NCBI GenBank assembly: GCA_028287745.1
Contig: JAQBPB010000073.1
Location: 1 to 64,000, forward strand
Reading direction: 5' to 3'
Length of the DNA stretch: 64,000 bases
Source of the DNA: Chloroflexota bacterium
GTDB taxonomy: Bacteria; Chloroflexota; Chloroflexia; Chloroheliales; Chloroheliaceae
Under the pieces are notes generated by a model, which worked only from the letters and a program-made list of their open reading frames with translations, had not been told where the DNA came from and ran no database searches. The translations under genes were made by a program, and so were the position numbers. Shown piece after piece: positions 56,999 to 64,000 of this stretch. Numbering within the stretch: the first letter of the stretch is position 1; each line of letters starts with the position of its first letter.

Positions 56999-59521
56999 AT
57001 GCAGGATTTGAAACGCGACAATCTTATTTTCGGTCGTTACCGACTCCACCAGTCGTTGGGAAAAGGCTCCTTTGGCGAGGTTTTTTACGCCGAGGACATC
57101 CAGTTTGACCCACCGCGCGCGGTTGCTTTTAAATTACTGCGCCCTGAATACACCAGCGACCCCCAGGTAAGAGAAGATTTAAAGCGAGAAGCCGGGATAC
57201 TGGCCCGGTTTGACCATCCCAATATCCTGCGCGTCCTGGACTTTGGTATAACCGAAGACATCGCTTTTATTGTGATGGACCTGGCCCAGGGCGGCTCACT
57301 GGCCCGGCGCTTGCGCCCCGACCCGACCAAACCGGCCGTCCCGATTCCTTTTCCGGAAGTGGCTAACTACCTGGACCAGATCGCCGACGCCCTGGACGAA
57401 GCCCACGACCAGGGGCTAATTCACCGGGATATTAAACCGCAGAATATATTACTGGACCGGCGCGGCCGCTTGCTGGTGGCCGATTTTGGCCTGGCAACCG
57501 CCGTAACCGGCAGTTCTTCCTCGGTGATGGTCGATACCTCCGGCAGCGGTACCCCGCTTTATATGTCACCCGAACAGTGGCAGGGCCGGGCTGGCCGGGC
57601 CAGCGATATTTATTCTCTAGGGGCGGTGCTGTTCCAGATGCTCACCGGGCAACCCCCTTTTCACGGCAACCAGTATGAACTTTTCGGGCAGCACCTTAAC
57701 ACGCCGGTCCCGCGCCTATCCGAGCGCGCCCCGGGCCTGAATTACCCAGCGGCTATTGATGACGTGATTGCCCACGCCATGACCAAAGACCCGCGCCAGC
57801 GTATCCGTCCAGCCAAAGAACTGGCCCACCGCTTCCGTATGGCCCTGGTGGCACCGCCTAATACCCTGTCGGCCAGTTCGCAGCCTACCCTGGATGCGAC
57901 CCCGACCGTAGTCCGACCGCCCCTGAATAACCAACCCGGACCCCCAAAATACGGGCCGACTTATACACCTAACCAGGCTAACCAGGCTGTTCCGTCCGGC
58001 CAACCACCCACTAATTACCCTAACCCCAATAACTTCACCCGCCCGGTCGATACCAGGTCAGGGATGGGACAGGGTCAGGGACAAGGACAGCAAGCGACAT
58101 CCTATCAAAATTTAAACCAGGCCGGTTTTAACCCGGTAGGGTCTTTTCAGGGTGGAGCCAGCCAGTCAAATCCCGTCAGCGGTTCCAACCCGCCTAATCG
58201 CGTTAATCCTATCCCGGTAATACCGCCACCGGCCCAGCCCGAAGAACTGGCGAGGACCAAAAAAGTGGTCAACCCGCTGTTGTGGATGGCCGGGGTTGTG
58301 CTTTTCCTGCTGATTGCCGCCGGGGCCGGTTTTGCCCTGGTAAGTTTAAATAAAGGCCCTGGCACAGCTACCCCGGCCTCCCAGGTAACTACCGCCCCGG
58401 CCCTACCGGCTACAACCGTCCCGAATGGTTCACCGGGTGCTCCAGGCGCGATAAGTCCGGCGGCGACTACGGCCGGGCTCTCGGAAACAGTTGCCCCGCA
58501 GGTTACTAACACTACCGGAGCGGCTACTACCGCTGCGCCAGCCACAACCGCCGGTGCGCCGACCACAACCGCCCCCGCGACAACACCGCCGACTACCGTG
58601 GCAAACACGCCCACACCCGCCCCATTCGGGACAAACCTGGCGACGTTTAACGCGCACAGTAATATTGTCTTGAATATGGCATTTTCGCCCGATGGCACGA
58701 CCCTGGCTACCGCCTCGGAAGATGGTACAGTCAAGCTCTGGAACGTCCAGGACCAGCGCGAGAAAGCTTCTTTAAAGGGCCATAGCGGGCCGGTCAGGGC
58801 GCTGGCCTATTCGCCGGATGGAAAATTGCTGGTGACCGGCTCGGCCGATAAATCGGCCCGGGTCTGGGATGCAAATTCCGGGCAGGAAAAATTTGTGTTG
58901 AACGGGCATACCTCCATCGTAACCTCGGTCGCTTTCGCGCCGGATGGCAAATCAATCGCGACCGGCTCGGATGACCGGACAATTCGCCTGTGGAACGCTG
59001 AAACAGGTAAAAGCTCCGGCGCAAATTTAGTGGGCCACAAGGACAATGTAGTTGCGGTGGCTTACGCGCCGGACGGCAAAACCCTGGCCTCGGGGGCGCG
59101 GGATAGCTCGATAAAACTCTGGGACCTGGGTACCAGTAAAGAAAAACAGCAACTTGACGGGCATAACGGCTCAATCTGGTCGGTCGCTTTTTCGCACGAT
59201 GGCAAAACCCTGGCTTCCGGGTCGCTGGATAAAACCACCCGCCTATGGGAAACCAACCCGGGCAAGCTGCGCTTCCTGATGGATGATTCGACCCTGGGCA
59301 TACGCCAGGTTGCTTTTACACCCGACGACAAATACATAGCAACTGCCTGCGATGACAAAATCGTGTACCTGTGGGGTGTCGATACCGGCCTGGAAAAAGC
59401 CAAGTTTGAAGGCCACGCCACAGAGGTTTTCGCGGTCGCTGTTTCACCGGACGGAAAGACGGTGGCATCCGGTTCTAAAGACGGAATTGTAAAACTGTGG
59501 AGTATAGCCGGTATCACTTAG
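56999..59521 (+). CDS. Ser/Thr protein kinase with transmembrane helix and WD40 propeller
   Basis: 840 residues. Kinase 12-275: LGKGSFGEVFYAED, AFKLLRPEY (catalytic Lys), LIHRDIKPQNILL and VADFGLATAVTG, with activation loop and APE-like SPEQW. A disordered Asn/Gln/Pro linker, one membrane helix near 420-445 (PLLWMAGVVLFLLIAAGAGF), a Thr/Ala/Pro stalk, and seven WD40 blades (SPDGTTLATASEDGTVKLWN and similar) outside the membrane to residue 840. The kinase probably receives a signal through the propeller. No convincing ribosome-binding site is seen ahead of the ATG. Confidence 0.92.
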   Translation: MQDLKRDNLIFGRYRLHQSLGKGSFGEVFYAEDIQFDPPRAVAFKLLRPEYTSDPQVREDLKREAGILARFDHPNILRVLDFGITEDIAFIVMDLAQGGSLARRLRPDPTKPAVPIPFPEVANYLDQIADALDEAHDQGLIHRDIKPQNILLDRRGRLLVADFGLATAVTGSSSSVMVDTSGSGTPLYMSPEQWQGRAGRASDIYSLGAVLFQMLTGQPPFHGNQYELFGQHLNTPVPRLSERAPGLNYPAAIDDVIAHAMTKDPRQRIRPAKELAHRFRMALVAPPNTLSASSQPTLDATPTVVRPPLNNQPGPPKYGPTYTPNQANQAVPSGQPPTNYPNPNNFTRPVDTRSGMGQGQGQGQQATSYQNLNQAGFNPVGSFQGGASQSNPVSGSNPPNRVNPIPVIPPPAQPEELARTKKVVNPLLWMAGVVLFLLIAAGAGFALVSLNKGPGTATPASQVTTAPALPATTVPNGSPGAPGAISPAATTAGLSETVAPQVTNTTGAATTAAPATTAGAPTTTAPATTPPTTVANTPTPAPFGTNLATFNAHSNIVLNMAFSPDGTTLATASEDGTVKLWNVQDQREKASLKGHSGPVRALAYSPDGKLLVTGSADKSARVWDANSGQEKFVLNGHTSIVTSVAFAPDGKSIATGSDDRTIRLWNAETGKSSGANLVGHKDNVVAVAYAPDGKTLASGARDSSIKLWDLGTSKEKQQLDGHNGSIWSVAFSHDGKTLASGSLDKTTRLWETNPGKLRFLMDDSTLGIRQVAFTPDDKYIATACDDKIVYLWGVDTGLEKAKFEGHATEVFAVAVSPDGKTVASGSKDGIVKLWSIAGIT

Positions 59522-59578
59522 AGTAAGAAAAAGATTAGAAATTTCTATTCACGCATTGGTTAAGCTTATTTCTGGTGT

Positions 59579-59604
59579 AAGACCCCTGAGTTTCAGGGGT
59601 CTTT
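59579..59604 (+). terminator. Terminator after the kinase-WD40 gene
   Basis: AAGACCCCTGA (59579-59589), loop GTT, TCAGGGGTCTT (59593-59603) with a following T-rich run. Confidence 0.8.
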
Positions 59605-59606
59605 AA

Positions 59607-59635
59607 TTGTGCTGGAGAGCCTAATAGCGTATAAT
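59607..59635 (+). promoter_or_regulatory. Probable promoter for carA
   Basis: TATAAT (59630-59635) with TTGTGC (59607-59612) 17 nt upstream. The -10 is perfect, the -35 weak. AGAGGTG precedes the ATG at 59703. Confidence 0.45.
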
Positions 59636-59702
59636 TAGCCCTAGTGTAAAAATAGTAATGGGGCCAAGTAGGTTGCCAAAATATAGAGGTGCAAACTAAA
59701 GA

Positions 59703-60932
59703 ATGACAATTAACGCTACGGAGCTTGGGACACAAGAAAAGGATAATCACTCACACATCGGCCACCCGGCCAGACCCCAAGGAGCAGCAGCGGAGCCGGA
59801 CGAAATAAATGAGATTGGCGGTCCGGCTATCCTTGCTCTTGAGGACGGTCGAATCTTTCGAGGATATGCTTTTGGTGCCGAACGTCCCTGTGAGGGCGAG
59901 GTGGTCTTTAACACCAGCATGACCGGCTACCAGGAAATTGCCACCGACCCGTCTTATCGAGGCGAAATTGTTTGTCTGACTTACCCTATTATCGGAAACT
60001 ATGGCACAACTTCGCTGGATGATGAATCACGCGAACCCTGGATTAGCGGACTGATCGTCCGTGAATACGCGGGACATTGGAGTAACTGGCGCGGCCAGGA
60101 GAGCCTCCATCGCTACTTACAGAAACACGGTATTCCCGGCATCTACGGCCTGGATACGCGTGCCCTGACCCGCCACCTGCGCAATAAAGGTCTAATGCGG
60201 GGCGTAGTGGTGCGGATGGCTCCCGGTATGACCGAAGACGACCTGGTAAACCGGGCTCGCCGCAGTTTGATGCCCGCCGAAAAGAACGTGGTAAGTGATG
60301 TAACCGCCCCGGAGATCTATCGCTACCCGGCCCGTTCGCTGGAGGGCGCGAACCTGCGCCTGGCCGTGCTGGACTGTGGTCTTAAAGAAAATATCCTGCG
60401 GTCGCTGGCCCGGCGCGGGGTCGATGCCACGGTTGTGCCTTATGACGCCAAATTGAGCGATATTATGGCCCTACAGCCGGACGCCGTATTTAGCTCGCCT
60501 GGCCCGGGTGACCCGGAACGCAACCACCAGACTATTGAAACCCTGCAGGGTATCATCGAGCAGCAAGTGCCGTTCTTTGGCATCTGCCTGGGCCACCAAC
60601 TGTTGGGCCTGGCGATTGGTGCCGAGACGAAGCGCTTGAAATTCGGCCACCGGGGCGGCAACCACCCTGTCAAAGACCTGTTGACCGGCGAAGTACACGT
60701 TACCTCGCAGAACCACGGCTTCCAGGTAATGGCCGACAGCGTACCGGTTGACAAGGGCTGGGTAGTCAGTCAGGTCAACCTGAATGACGGCTCGGTTGAG
60801 GGTTTAGCTCACAGCAGTTTACCGGCTTTCTCGGTCCAGTATCACCCGGAAGGTTCCCCCGGACCGCAGGATAACCAGTATCTGTTTGACCGCTTCCTGA
60901 CGATGGTAAATTCGAAAAAGGATCAACGGTAA
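59703..60932 (+). CDS. carA: Carbamoyl-phosphate synthase small subunit CarA
   Basis: 409 residues, somewhat longer than usual because of a 40-residue hydrophilic N-terminal extension (NATELGTQEKDNHSHIGHPA). Landmarks: ILALEDGRIFRGYAFGAE, VFNTSMTGYQEIATDPSYRG, glutaminase nucleophile FFGICLGHQLLGLA, QNHGFQVMADS and VQYHPEGSPGPQD (catalytic His and Glu). It supplies ammonia to CarB for pyrimidine and arginine synthesis. No carB follows; the next gene is an unrelated membrane protein. Confidence 0.95.
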   Translation: MTINATELGTQEKDNHSHIGHPARPQGAAAEPDEINEIGGPAILALEDGRIFRGYAFGAERPCEGEVVFNTSMTGYQEIATDPSYRGEIVCLTYPIIGNYGTTSLDDESREPWISGLIVREYAGHWSNWRGQESLHRYLQKHGIPGIYGLDTRALTRHLRNKGLMRGVVVRMAPGMTEDDLVNRARRSLMPAEKNVVSDVTAPEIYRYPARSLEGANLRLAVLDCGLKENILRSLARRGVDATVVPYDAKLSDIMALQPDAVFSSPGPGDPERNHQTIETLQGIIEQQVPFFGICLGHQLLGLAIGAETKRLKFGHRGGNHPVKDLLTGEVHVTSQNHGFQVMADSVPVDKGWVVSQVNLNDGSVEGLAHSSLPAFSVQYHPEGSPGPQDNQYLFDRFLTMVNSKKDQR

Positions 60933-60937
60933 ATAAA

Positions 60938-62071
60938 ATGGGCCGTTATAATGATCCAAACAATTTGCCACCCGACCGTAACCAGCCAGGTCCTGATAAC
61001 AATGGGCCGGACGATTACGGGCAAGCGGATTATTATGACAACCTGCCACCACCCCAGCCTCGCCGGGGTGGTCAGCCTTATGACCAGCCGACCGATGTAT
61101 CGCAATCGCCCTATATGCCACCCCAGGGACCGGCAGATATGGGCGATTTCCCACCTGGCAGTCCGGTGCCGCCGCCACGCCGCCCGGTACCGCCCCAATC
61201 CACGGGCCAATACCTGCCAAACCAGCCGACCAATGTTTATTACCGGGGCTATAATCCGCCGCCACCGGACGATTATGACGATGGTGGGGATGATGTATTT
61301 GAAGGTCCGCCACCCCGGCCTCGCAACTGGTGGGCCAGGCAGACTAACCCGACCAGGGTAGCCATAGTTTTAATGCCCGCCGCTATAATCTTGCTGATCG
61401 CTTTTCTGGTGATCCTGGCTTTATCGGCCGGAAACAATTCCAATAGAAACGTTACCAGTACTTCGGTAGCCCTGAACGAAACCCCGGTAGCAACTAACAC
61501 TTTACCGGCCGTAACGATTGTGGTGACTCCTTCGCCGCCCGCTTTGTTGCCAACGGCGCTGCCGACCATCACGCTTAATCCGAACTTGCCAACAGTTACA
61601 CCGGTCCCGTTGCCGACCGCGACTCCTTCGCCGGTCGCGCCGACAGCCACGCCTACTATAAATGTCCCGGCCACTAATCAAGCCGGTACGGCGGTGGCAG
61701 GTACGGCCCAGGTGAATAATTCGTTCTCAACAGCGGTGGCTAACCAGACCGTCGCGGTCCAGTCAACCGCCACGGCAGTTGCTAATGCCACAGCGGTAGC
61801 GGTCAATGCGGCCAGGCAGACCGCCACGGCAGCAGCCAATGTGCGGCCGACCAATACAGCGGTGCCCAACACGATTGCGCCTACTGTGCAGCCGACAACC
61901 GCCCCACCGGGCGCTACGTTGCCCAGGTGCGCCACCCCGACGCCTTCGCCCACGCCGCCTACGGGGACGCCTTCACCATCGCCTTCGCCCACGGCGACCT
62001 TCACGCCTAATCCTTCGGCCTCACCGTCGCCCACCCCGTCCCCTAGCCCGACACCGAACTGCCAGCCGTAG
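60938..62071 (+). CDS. Membrane protein with Pro/Asp-rich head and Thr/Pro/Ala-rich tail
   Basis: 377 residues, 6 bp after carA. N-terminal Pro/Asp/Tyr-rich cytoplasmic part (residues 1-130), one transmembrane helix near 145-165 (VAIVLMPAAIILLIAFLVIL), then a long low-complexity outer stalk of Thr/Ala/Pro/Val repeats and a tail of TPSPTP-type repeats with a single C-terminal Cys (NCQP). No domain is recognised. It looks like a wall-spanning stalk. A hairpin terminator is just downstream. Confidence 0.6.
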   Translation: MGRYNDPNNLPPDRNQPGPDNNGPDDYGQADYYDNLPPPQPRRGGQPYDQPTDVSQSPYMPPQGPADMGDFPPGSPVPPPRRPVPPQSTGQYLPNQPTNVYYRGYNPPPPDDYDDGGDDVFEGPPPRPRNWWARQTNPTRVAIVLMPAAIILLIAFLVILALSAGNNSNRNVTSTSVALNETPVATNTLPAVTIVVTPSPPALLPTALPTITLNPNLPTVTPVPLPTATPSPVAPTATPTINVPATNQAGTAVAGTAQVNNSFSTAVANQTVAVQSTATAVANATAVAVNAARQTATAAANVRPTNTAVPNTIAPTVQPTTAPPGATLPRCATPTPSPTPPTGTPSPSPSPTATFTPNPSASPSPTPSPSPTPNCQP

Positions 62072-62088
62072 GTTAAAAGTTAGCTGAT

Positions 62089-62130
62089 AATGGCGGATGT
62101 TCTACAAAAATGGAACATCCGCCATTTTTA
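62089..62130 (+). terminator. Terminator of the carA transcript
   Basis: AATGGCGGATGTTC (62089-62102) and GAACATCCGCCATT (62113-62126) form a 14-bp perfect stem with a 10-nt loop, followed by TTTTA. Confidence 0.85.
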
Positions 62131-62149
62131 TTGCGGTCAATTCACTGTC

Positions 62150-62560
62150 GTTCCGAACCTCAGTTAAATCTACCTACCCTTCTTGCCATGTCATCCTTAG
62201 TACTCTGTAAAGCAAGATTTGTCACACTTCTGTTTACCAGGAAAGGTAACCAACTTGCCCTGTCATCCTGAACCGCAGTGAAGGCATCCAGAGGTACTCA
62301 CGGCCCGGTGGGTTACTTTAGAATGCTTGAGCTTCTTTTGCAAGAGCTTTGAGGTTAAAACCGTCTCCATACTAACGCACACCGCTATAGTTAGTCCGTT
62401 GGCTTTTCCTCCTGAGTCAGTATTTACTTGTACTGCCTCTCGCGGAATGGCAGGGTGCGGGTTTGGGCGCTGGTGAAGTTCAGCACACCTTCAGGATGAC
62501 AGGGTGCAGTTTTGATCGCTGGTTAGGTCTGTTGCCTGGTGATTGGTGGTCAGGTTTATG
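62150..62560. repeat. MITE-like inverted-repeat element, copy 2 (composite)
   Basis: From 62203 the sequence CTCTGTAAAGCAAGATTTGT, then a middle TGTTTACCAGG segment, CTGTCATCCTGAACCGC and GGCATCCAGAGGTACTCACG, aligns with the inverted right end of copy 1 (46081-46206) along about 120 bp. Further right, AGGATGACAGGGTGCAGTTT (62493-62512) is an inverted partial relative, and CGGAATGGCAGGGTGCGG (62443-62460) a diverged tandem one. No coding sequence found in 62131-62695. Confidence 0.65.
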
Positions 62561-62695
62561 GTTATTATATGTTTGTAGGTATAATTAAGAAGCCAGCGGC
62601 TAATCAAAGTGCTGTACTATAGTTCGAAGCACCGGGCCGGTACAGGAATGATAAATTTGAAATGAAGAGCGTTTGGAAGTGGTATAAAATAAAAA

Positions 62696-62771
62696 TGGTG
62701 CCGAGAGCCAGAATTGAACTGGCGACACTGCGATTTTCAGTCGCATGCTCTACCAACTGAGCTATCTCGGC
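62696..62771 (-). tRNA. tRNA-Phe (GAA)
   Basis: Read on the minus strand: acceptor GCCGAGA (62771-62765) pairs with TCTCGGC (62706-62700), discriminator A and encoded CCA (62698-62696). D-arm GCTC-AGTTGGTAG-AGC, anticodon stem TGCGA/TCGCA with loop CTGAAAA giving anticodon GAA, and T-arm GCCAG-TTCAATT-CTGGC. All four stems are complete. A T-rich run follows the 3' end. Confidence 0.97.
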
Positions 62772-62865
62772 ATCAAATAAAAAGCATTTGTTGCGTTGGT
62801 AAAAGGCGGATAATGCTGCCTTTGAGTCCGGTGGAAGTTTTTGCTTTCACCTCGCTGTGGGCAGT

Positions 62866-62894
62866 AATATAACATATGTCTGACTCAATAGCAA
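62866..62894 (-). promoter_or_regulatory. Promoter for tRNA-Phe
   Basis: Minus strand TTGCTA (62894-62889), 17 nt, TATATT (62871-62866). About 95 bp upstream of the mature 5' end, implying a processed precursor. Confidence 0.6.
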
Positions 62895-63032
62895 GGTTTG
62901 GGAGAGCCAATTTTTGAAAAACGAGGGGAAATTAATATTTTTAGTCTTACCGTAGAGGCCATGCCCGGTTTCATTTGCGGGTAAGCCGGGAAAATCAGCC
63001 CGGCCCGTAACTGAATAGGCCGCAGGCATTAA

Positions 63033-63070
63033 AAAACCGGGAACTACCCTGATATGTAGCTCCCGGTTTT
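63033..63070. terminator. Terminator of the DUF3090 gene
   Basis: AAAACCGGGA with inner CTAC (63033-63047) pairs with GTAG and TCCCGGTTTT (63056-63070). A/T tracts on both sides; it serves the minus-strand gene ending at 63093. Confidence 0.85.
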
Positions 63071-63092
63071 CTATTGTTTAACCAGTTTGAAC

Positions 63093-63608
63093 CTAGTTGG
63101 CGTGATAGTGGCCGTTCTTGCTGGGTTTGGGCGGGCGGCCGGATTGAATTACCTGGGCCGCGTCGCTATAGAAGCGTTCGAGCTGGCTGCGAGTAGCCTC
63201 GCAGCGCAGGGTAGGCCGCATGTTTGCGGCGGTAACTTCGGCTTCTTCTTCTTCGGTAGCGTTTTCCTGGGCCTGGATTTCCGCGTCAATATCGAAAAGC
63301 AGCAACAGGAAGAGGTCGCTGGCTTCATTAAAACCCAGGGCCAACCGGCCGGTCTGGACTTCAACCTCGTAGGGTTCCGGGAAAGAGCCGGTAATTGGAG
63401 CGTCCGGAATTCCCTGGCCGCCTTCGACCTGAGTCAGCAATTCGCTTACCGCATCGGCCAGGGCACCCATTTGTTGTTTTTCCATCCAGAAGCAGGCGGT
63501 GCGGCGTCCCTGACGAATCAGCAATCTGAAGCGCCGATTGCCCGGGACGCCAATAGCTTCCGGCTTAAGCTCGTCTATTGGACCAAAGTCGTGCAATGGT
63601 TCGGCCAT
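63093..63608 (-). CDS. DUF3090 family protein
   Basis: 171 residues. N-terminal beta barrel-like half: AIGVPGNRRFRLLIRQGRRT, CFWMEKQQMGALADAVSELL matches the DUF3090 pattern (GxPGxRxFxLxxxxG ... LEKEQ), a family best known from Actinobacteria, of unknown function. The C-terminal half has LGFNEASDLFLLLLFDIDAE and a QARAFC-like zone replaced by TLRCEATRSQLERFYSDAAQ. Cytoplasmic, no membrane segment. It seems to be transcribed alone between the peroxiredoxin gene (divergent) and tRNA-Phe. Confidence 0.8.
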   Translation of the reverse strand: MAEPLHDFGPIDELKPEAIGVPGNRRFRLLIRQGRRTACFWMEKQQMGALADAVSELLTQVEGGQGIPDAPITGSFPEPYEVEVQTGRLALGFNEASDLFLLLLFDIDAEIQAQENATEEEEAEVTAANMRPTLRCEATRSQLERFYSDAAQVIQSGRPPKPSKNGHYHAN

Positions 63609-63877
63609 AAAATCGTTTGTCTCCTCTTAATCTTTAGCGGCCAAGCTCACTTTGCCAGGCAATCTAGCGCCCCACATGCTAAAGTAAAGTGTAACCCAGC
63701 AACACAATTTAATTTCTAGCAGGTAGTATATCACGCTCATTCGGGTTAGTCTAACCTGGTATTATTTACCGGCAACCGCTGCAGCCCTATCAACTTGCAT
63801 TGGGTAAAGCCATCTGGTAGTGTTTAAGCTATAGCATAACCAATAAAACATGATTGAAACCTGAAGGAGAAAAAGTG

Positions 63878-64000
63878 ATGAGCCAGGAAGAAGCGGCCCC
63901 GGCCAAAGTTTTGCAAGTTGACGACCAGGCCCCCGATTTTGAGCTACCGATAGCCGATGGCGATACTTTCAAATTGAGCGACGCCCGGGGTACGCCGGTA
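63878..64000 (+). CDS. Peroxiredoxin (AhpC/TSA/BCP type), 5' end
   Basis: The first 41 codons only; the gene runs past the right edge. MSQEEAAPAKVLQVDDQAPD, then FELPIADGDTFKLSDARG, is the typical start of thiol peroxidases: a G-x-x-A-P-D-F-x-L strand, followed by the approach to the catalytic Cys (not in the window). AAGGAGA lies 8-9 nt before the ATG; a GTG one codon earlier is also possible. Peroxiredoxins reduce peroxides with thioredoxin. Confidence 0.8.
   Translation, partial: MSQEEAAPAKVLQVDDQAPDFELPIADGDTFKLSDARGTPV

Larger units (their letters stand above)
62772..63092. other. Intergenic region between tRNA-Phe and the DUF3090 gene
   Basis: It holds the tRNA promoter and the DUF3090 terminator listed separately. 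No additional gene or RNA is visible in the 320 bp. Confidence 0.5.

Overview
The window looks like chromosome from a member of the Chloroflexota. This is inferred from the gene content: a bacterial RIO1-type kinase, an XPB-type helicase, a Ser/Thr kinase fused to WD40 repeats, DUF309, DUF2851 and DUF3090 proteins, and many membrane-anchored proteins with long Thr/Pro/Ala linkers. Base composition is moderately GC-rich, many genes start with TTG or GTG, and there are clear Shine-Dalgarno sites and sigma70-type promoters. No phage, transposase, CRISPR array or rRNA was seen. The only mobile-like material is a short, dispersed, noncoding inverted-repeat element.

Layout, left to right. The 3' end of an EF-Tu gene (1-131) ends at a perfect 40-bp palindrome. 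A minus-strand block (686-8105) carries a HEAT-repeat protein, a DedA membrane protein, a RecQ helicase with an N-terminal TPR-like extension, a small unknown protein, MutL and a P-loop protein. A plus-strand set of overlapping genes (8462-11128) encodes a DUF697 membrane protein, a DUF309 protein and an MtfA-like zinc peptidase. Next come a stand-alone GH2-like beta-sandwich protein, a diheme cytochrome c and a DUF2231-Rieske protein. A minus-strand run (14292-20093) holds a TolB-like propeller, DUF2851, a PHP phosphoesterase and a ROK sugar kinase. The exopolysaccharide operon (20502-25976) encodes an initiating phosphoglycosyltransferase, a GT4, two Wzz-like proteins and a BY-kinase, behind a long structured leader. 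A membrane protein follows. Then come padR and a gene whose product joins a degraded cysteinyl-tRNA synthetase to a GT2 glycosyltransferase. After that are a reduced DnaJ, three small unknown genes, YvcK and an Lrp-type regulator.

From 34508 a strong promoter drives three membrane-protein genes: a double zinc ribbon, a TP-rich anchor and a PDZ polytopic protein. The first of these seems to start at a non-canonical ATT. A TPR/DUF4352-like surface protein and MreB follow. The next plus-strand stretch is housekeeping: Der, PlsY, RlmB, a MaoC hydratase, a saccharopine-dehydrogenase-like protein, a 21-residue ORF ahead of a RIO kinase, and RsmE. The purine operon purN-purD-purF-purM is followed by a DegT aminotransferase and a second initiating sugar transferase, then the XPB helicase, the kinase-WD40 protein, CarA and a TP-rich membrane protein. 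The right end has tRNA-Phe(GAA), a DUF3090 protein and the start of a peroxiredoxin gene.

The most unusual items are the CysRS-GT2 fusion (28943-30682), the ATT-start zinc-ribbon gene and its membrane cassette (34634-37044), the micro-ORF coupled to the RIO kinase (46420-46485), the orphan GH2 sandwich (11199-11726), the Asp-substituted Walker A of the BY-kinase, and the structured leaders of the exopolysaccharide genes. All assignments come from reading motifs by eye; no database search was run.
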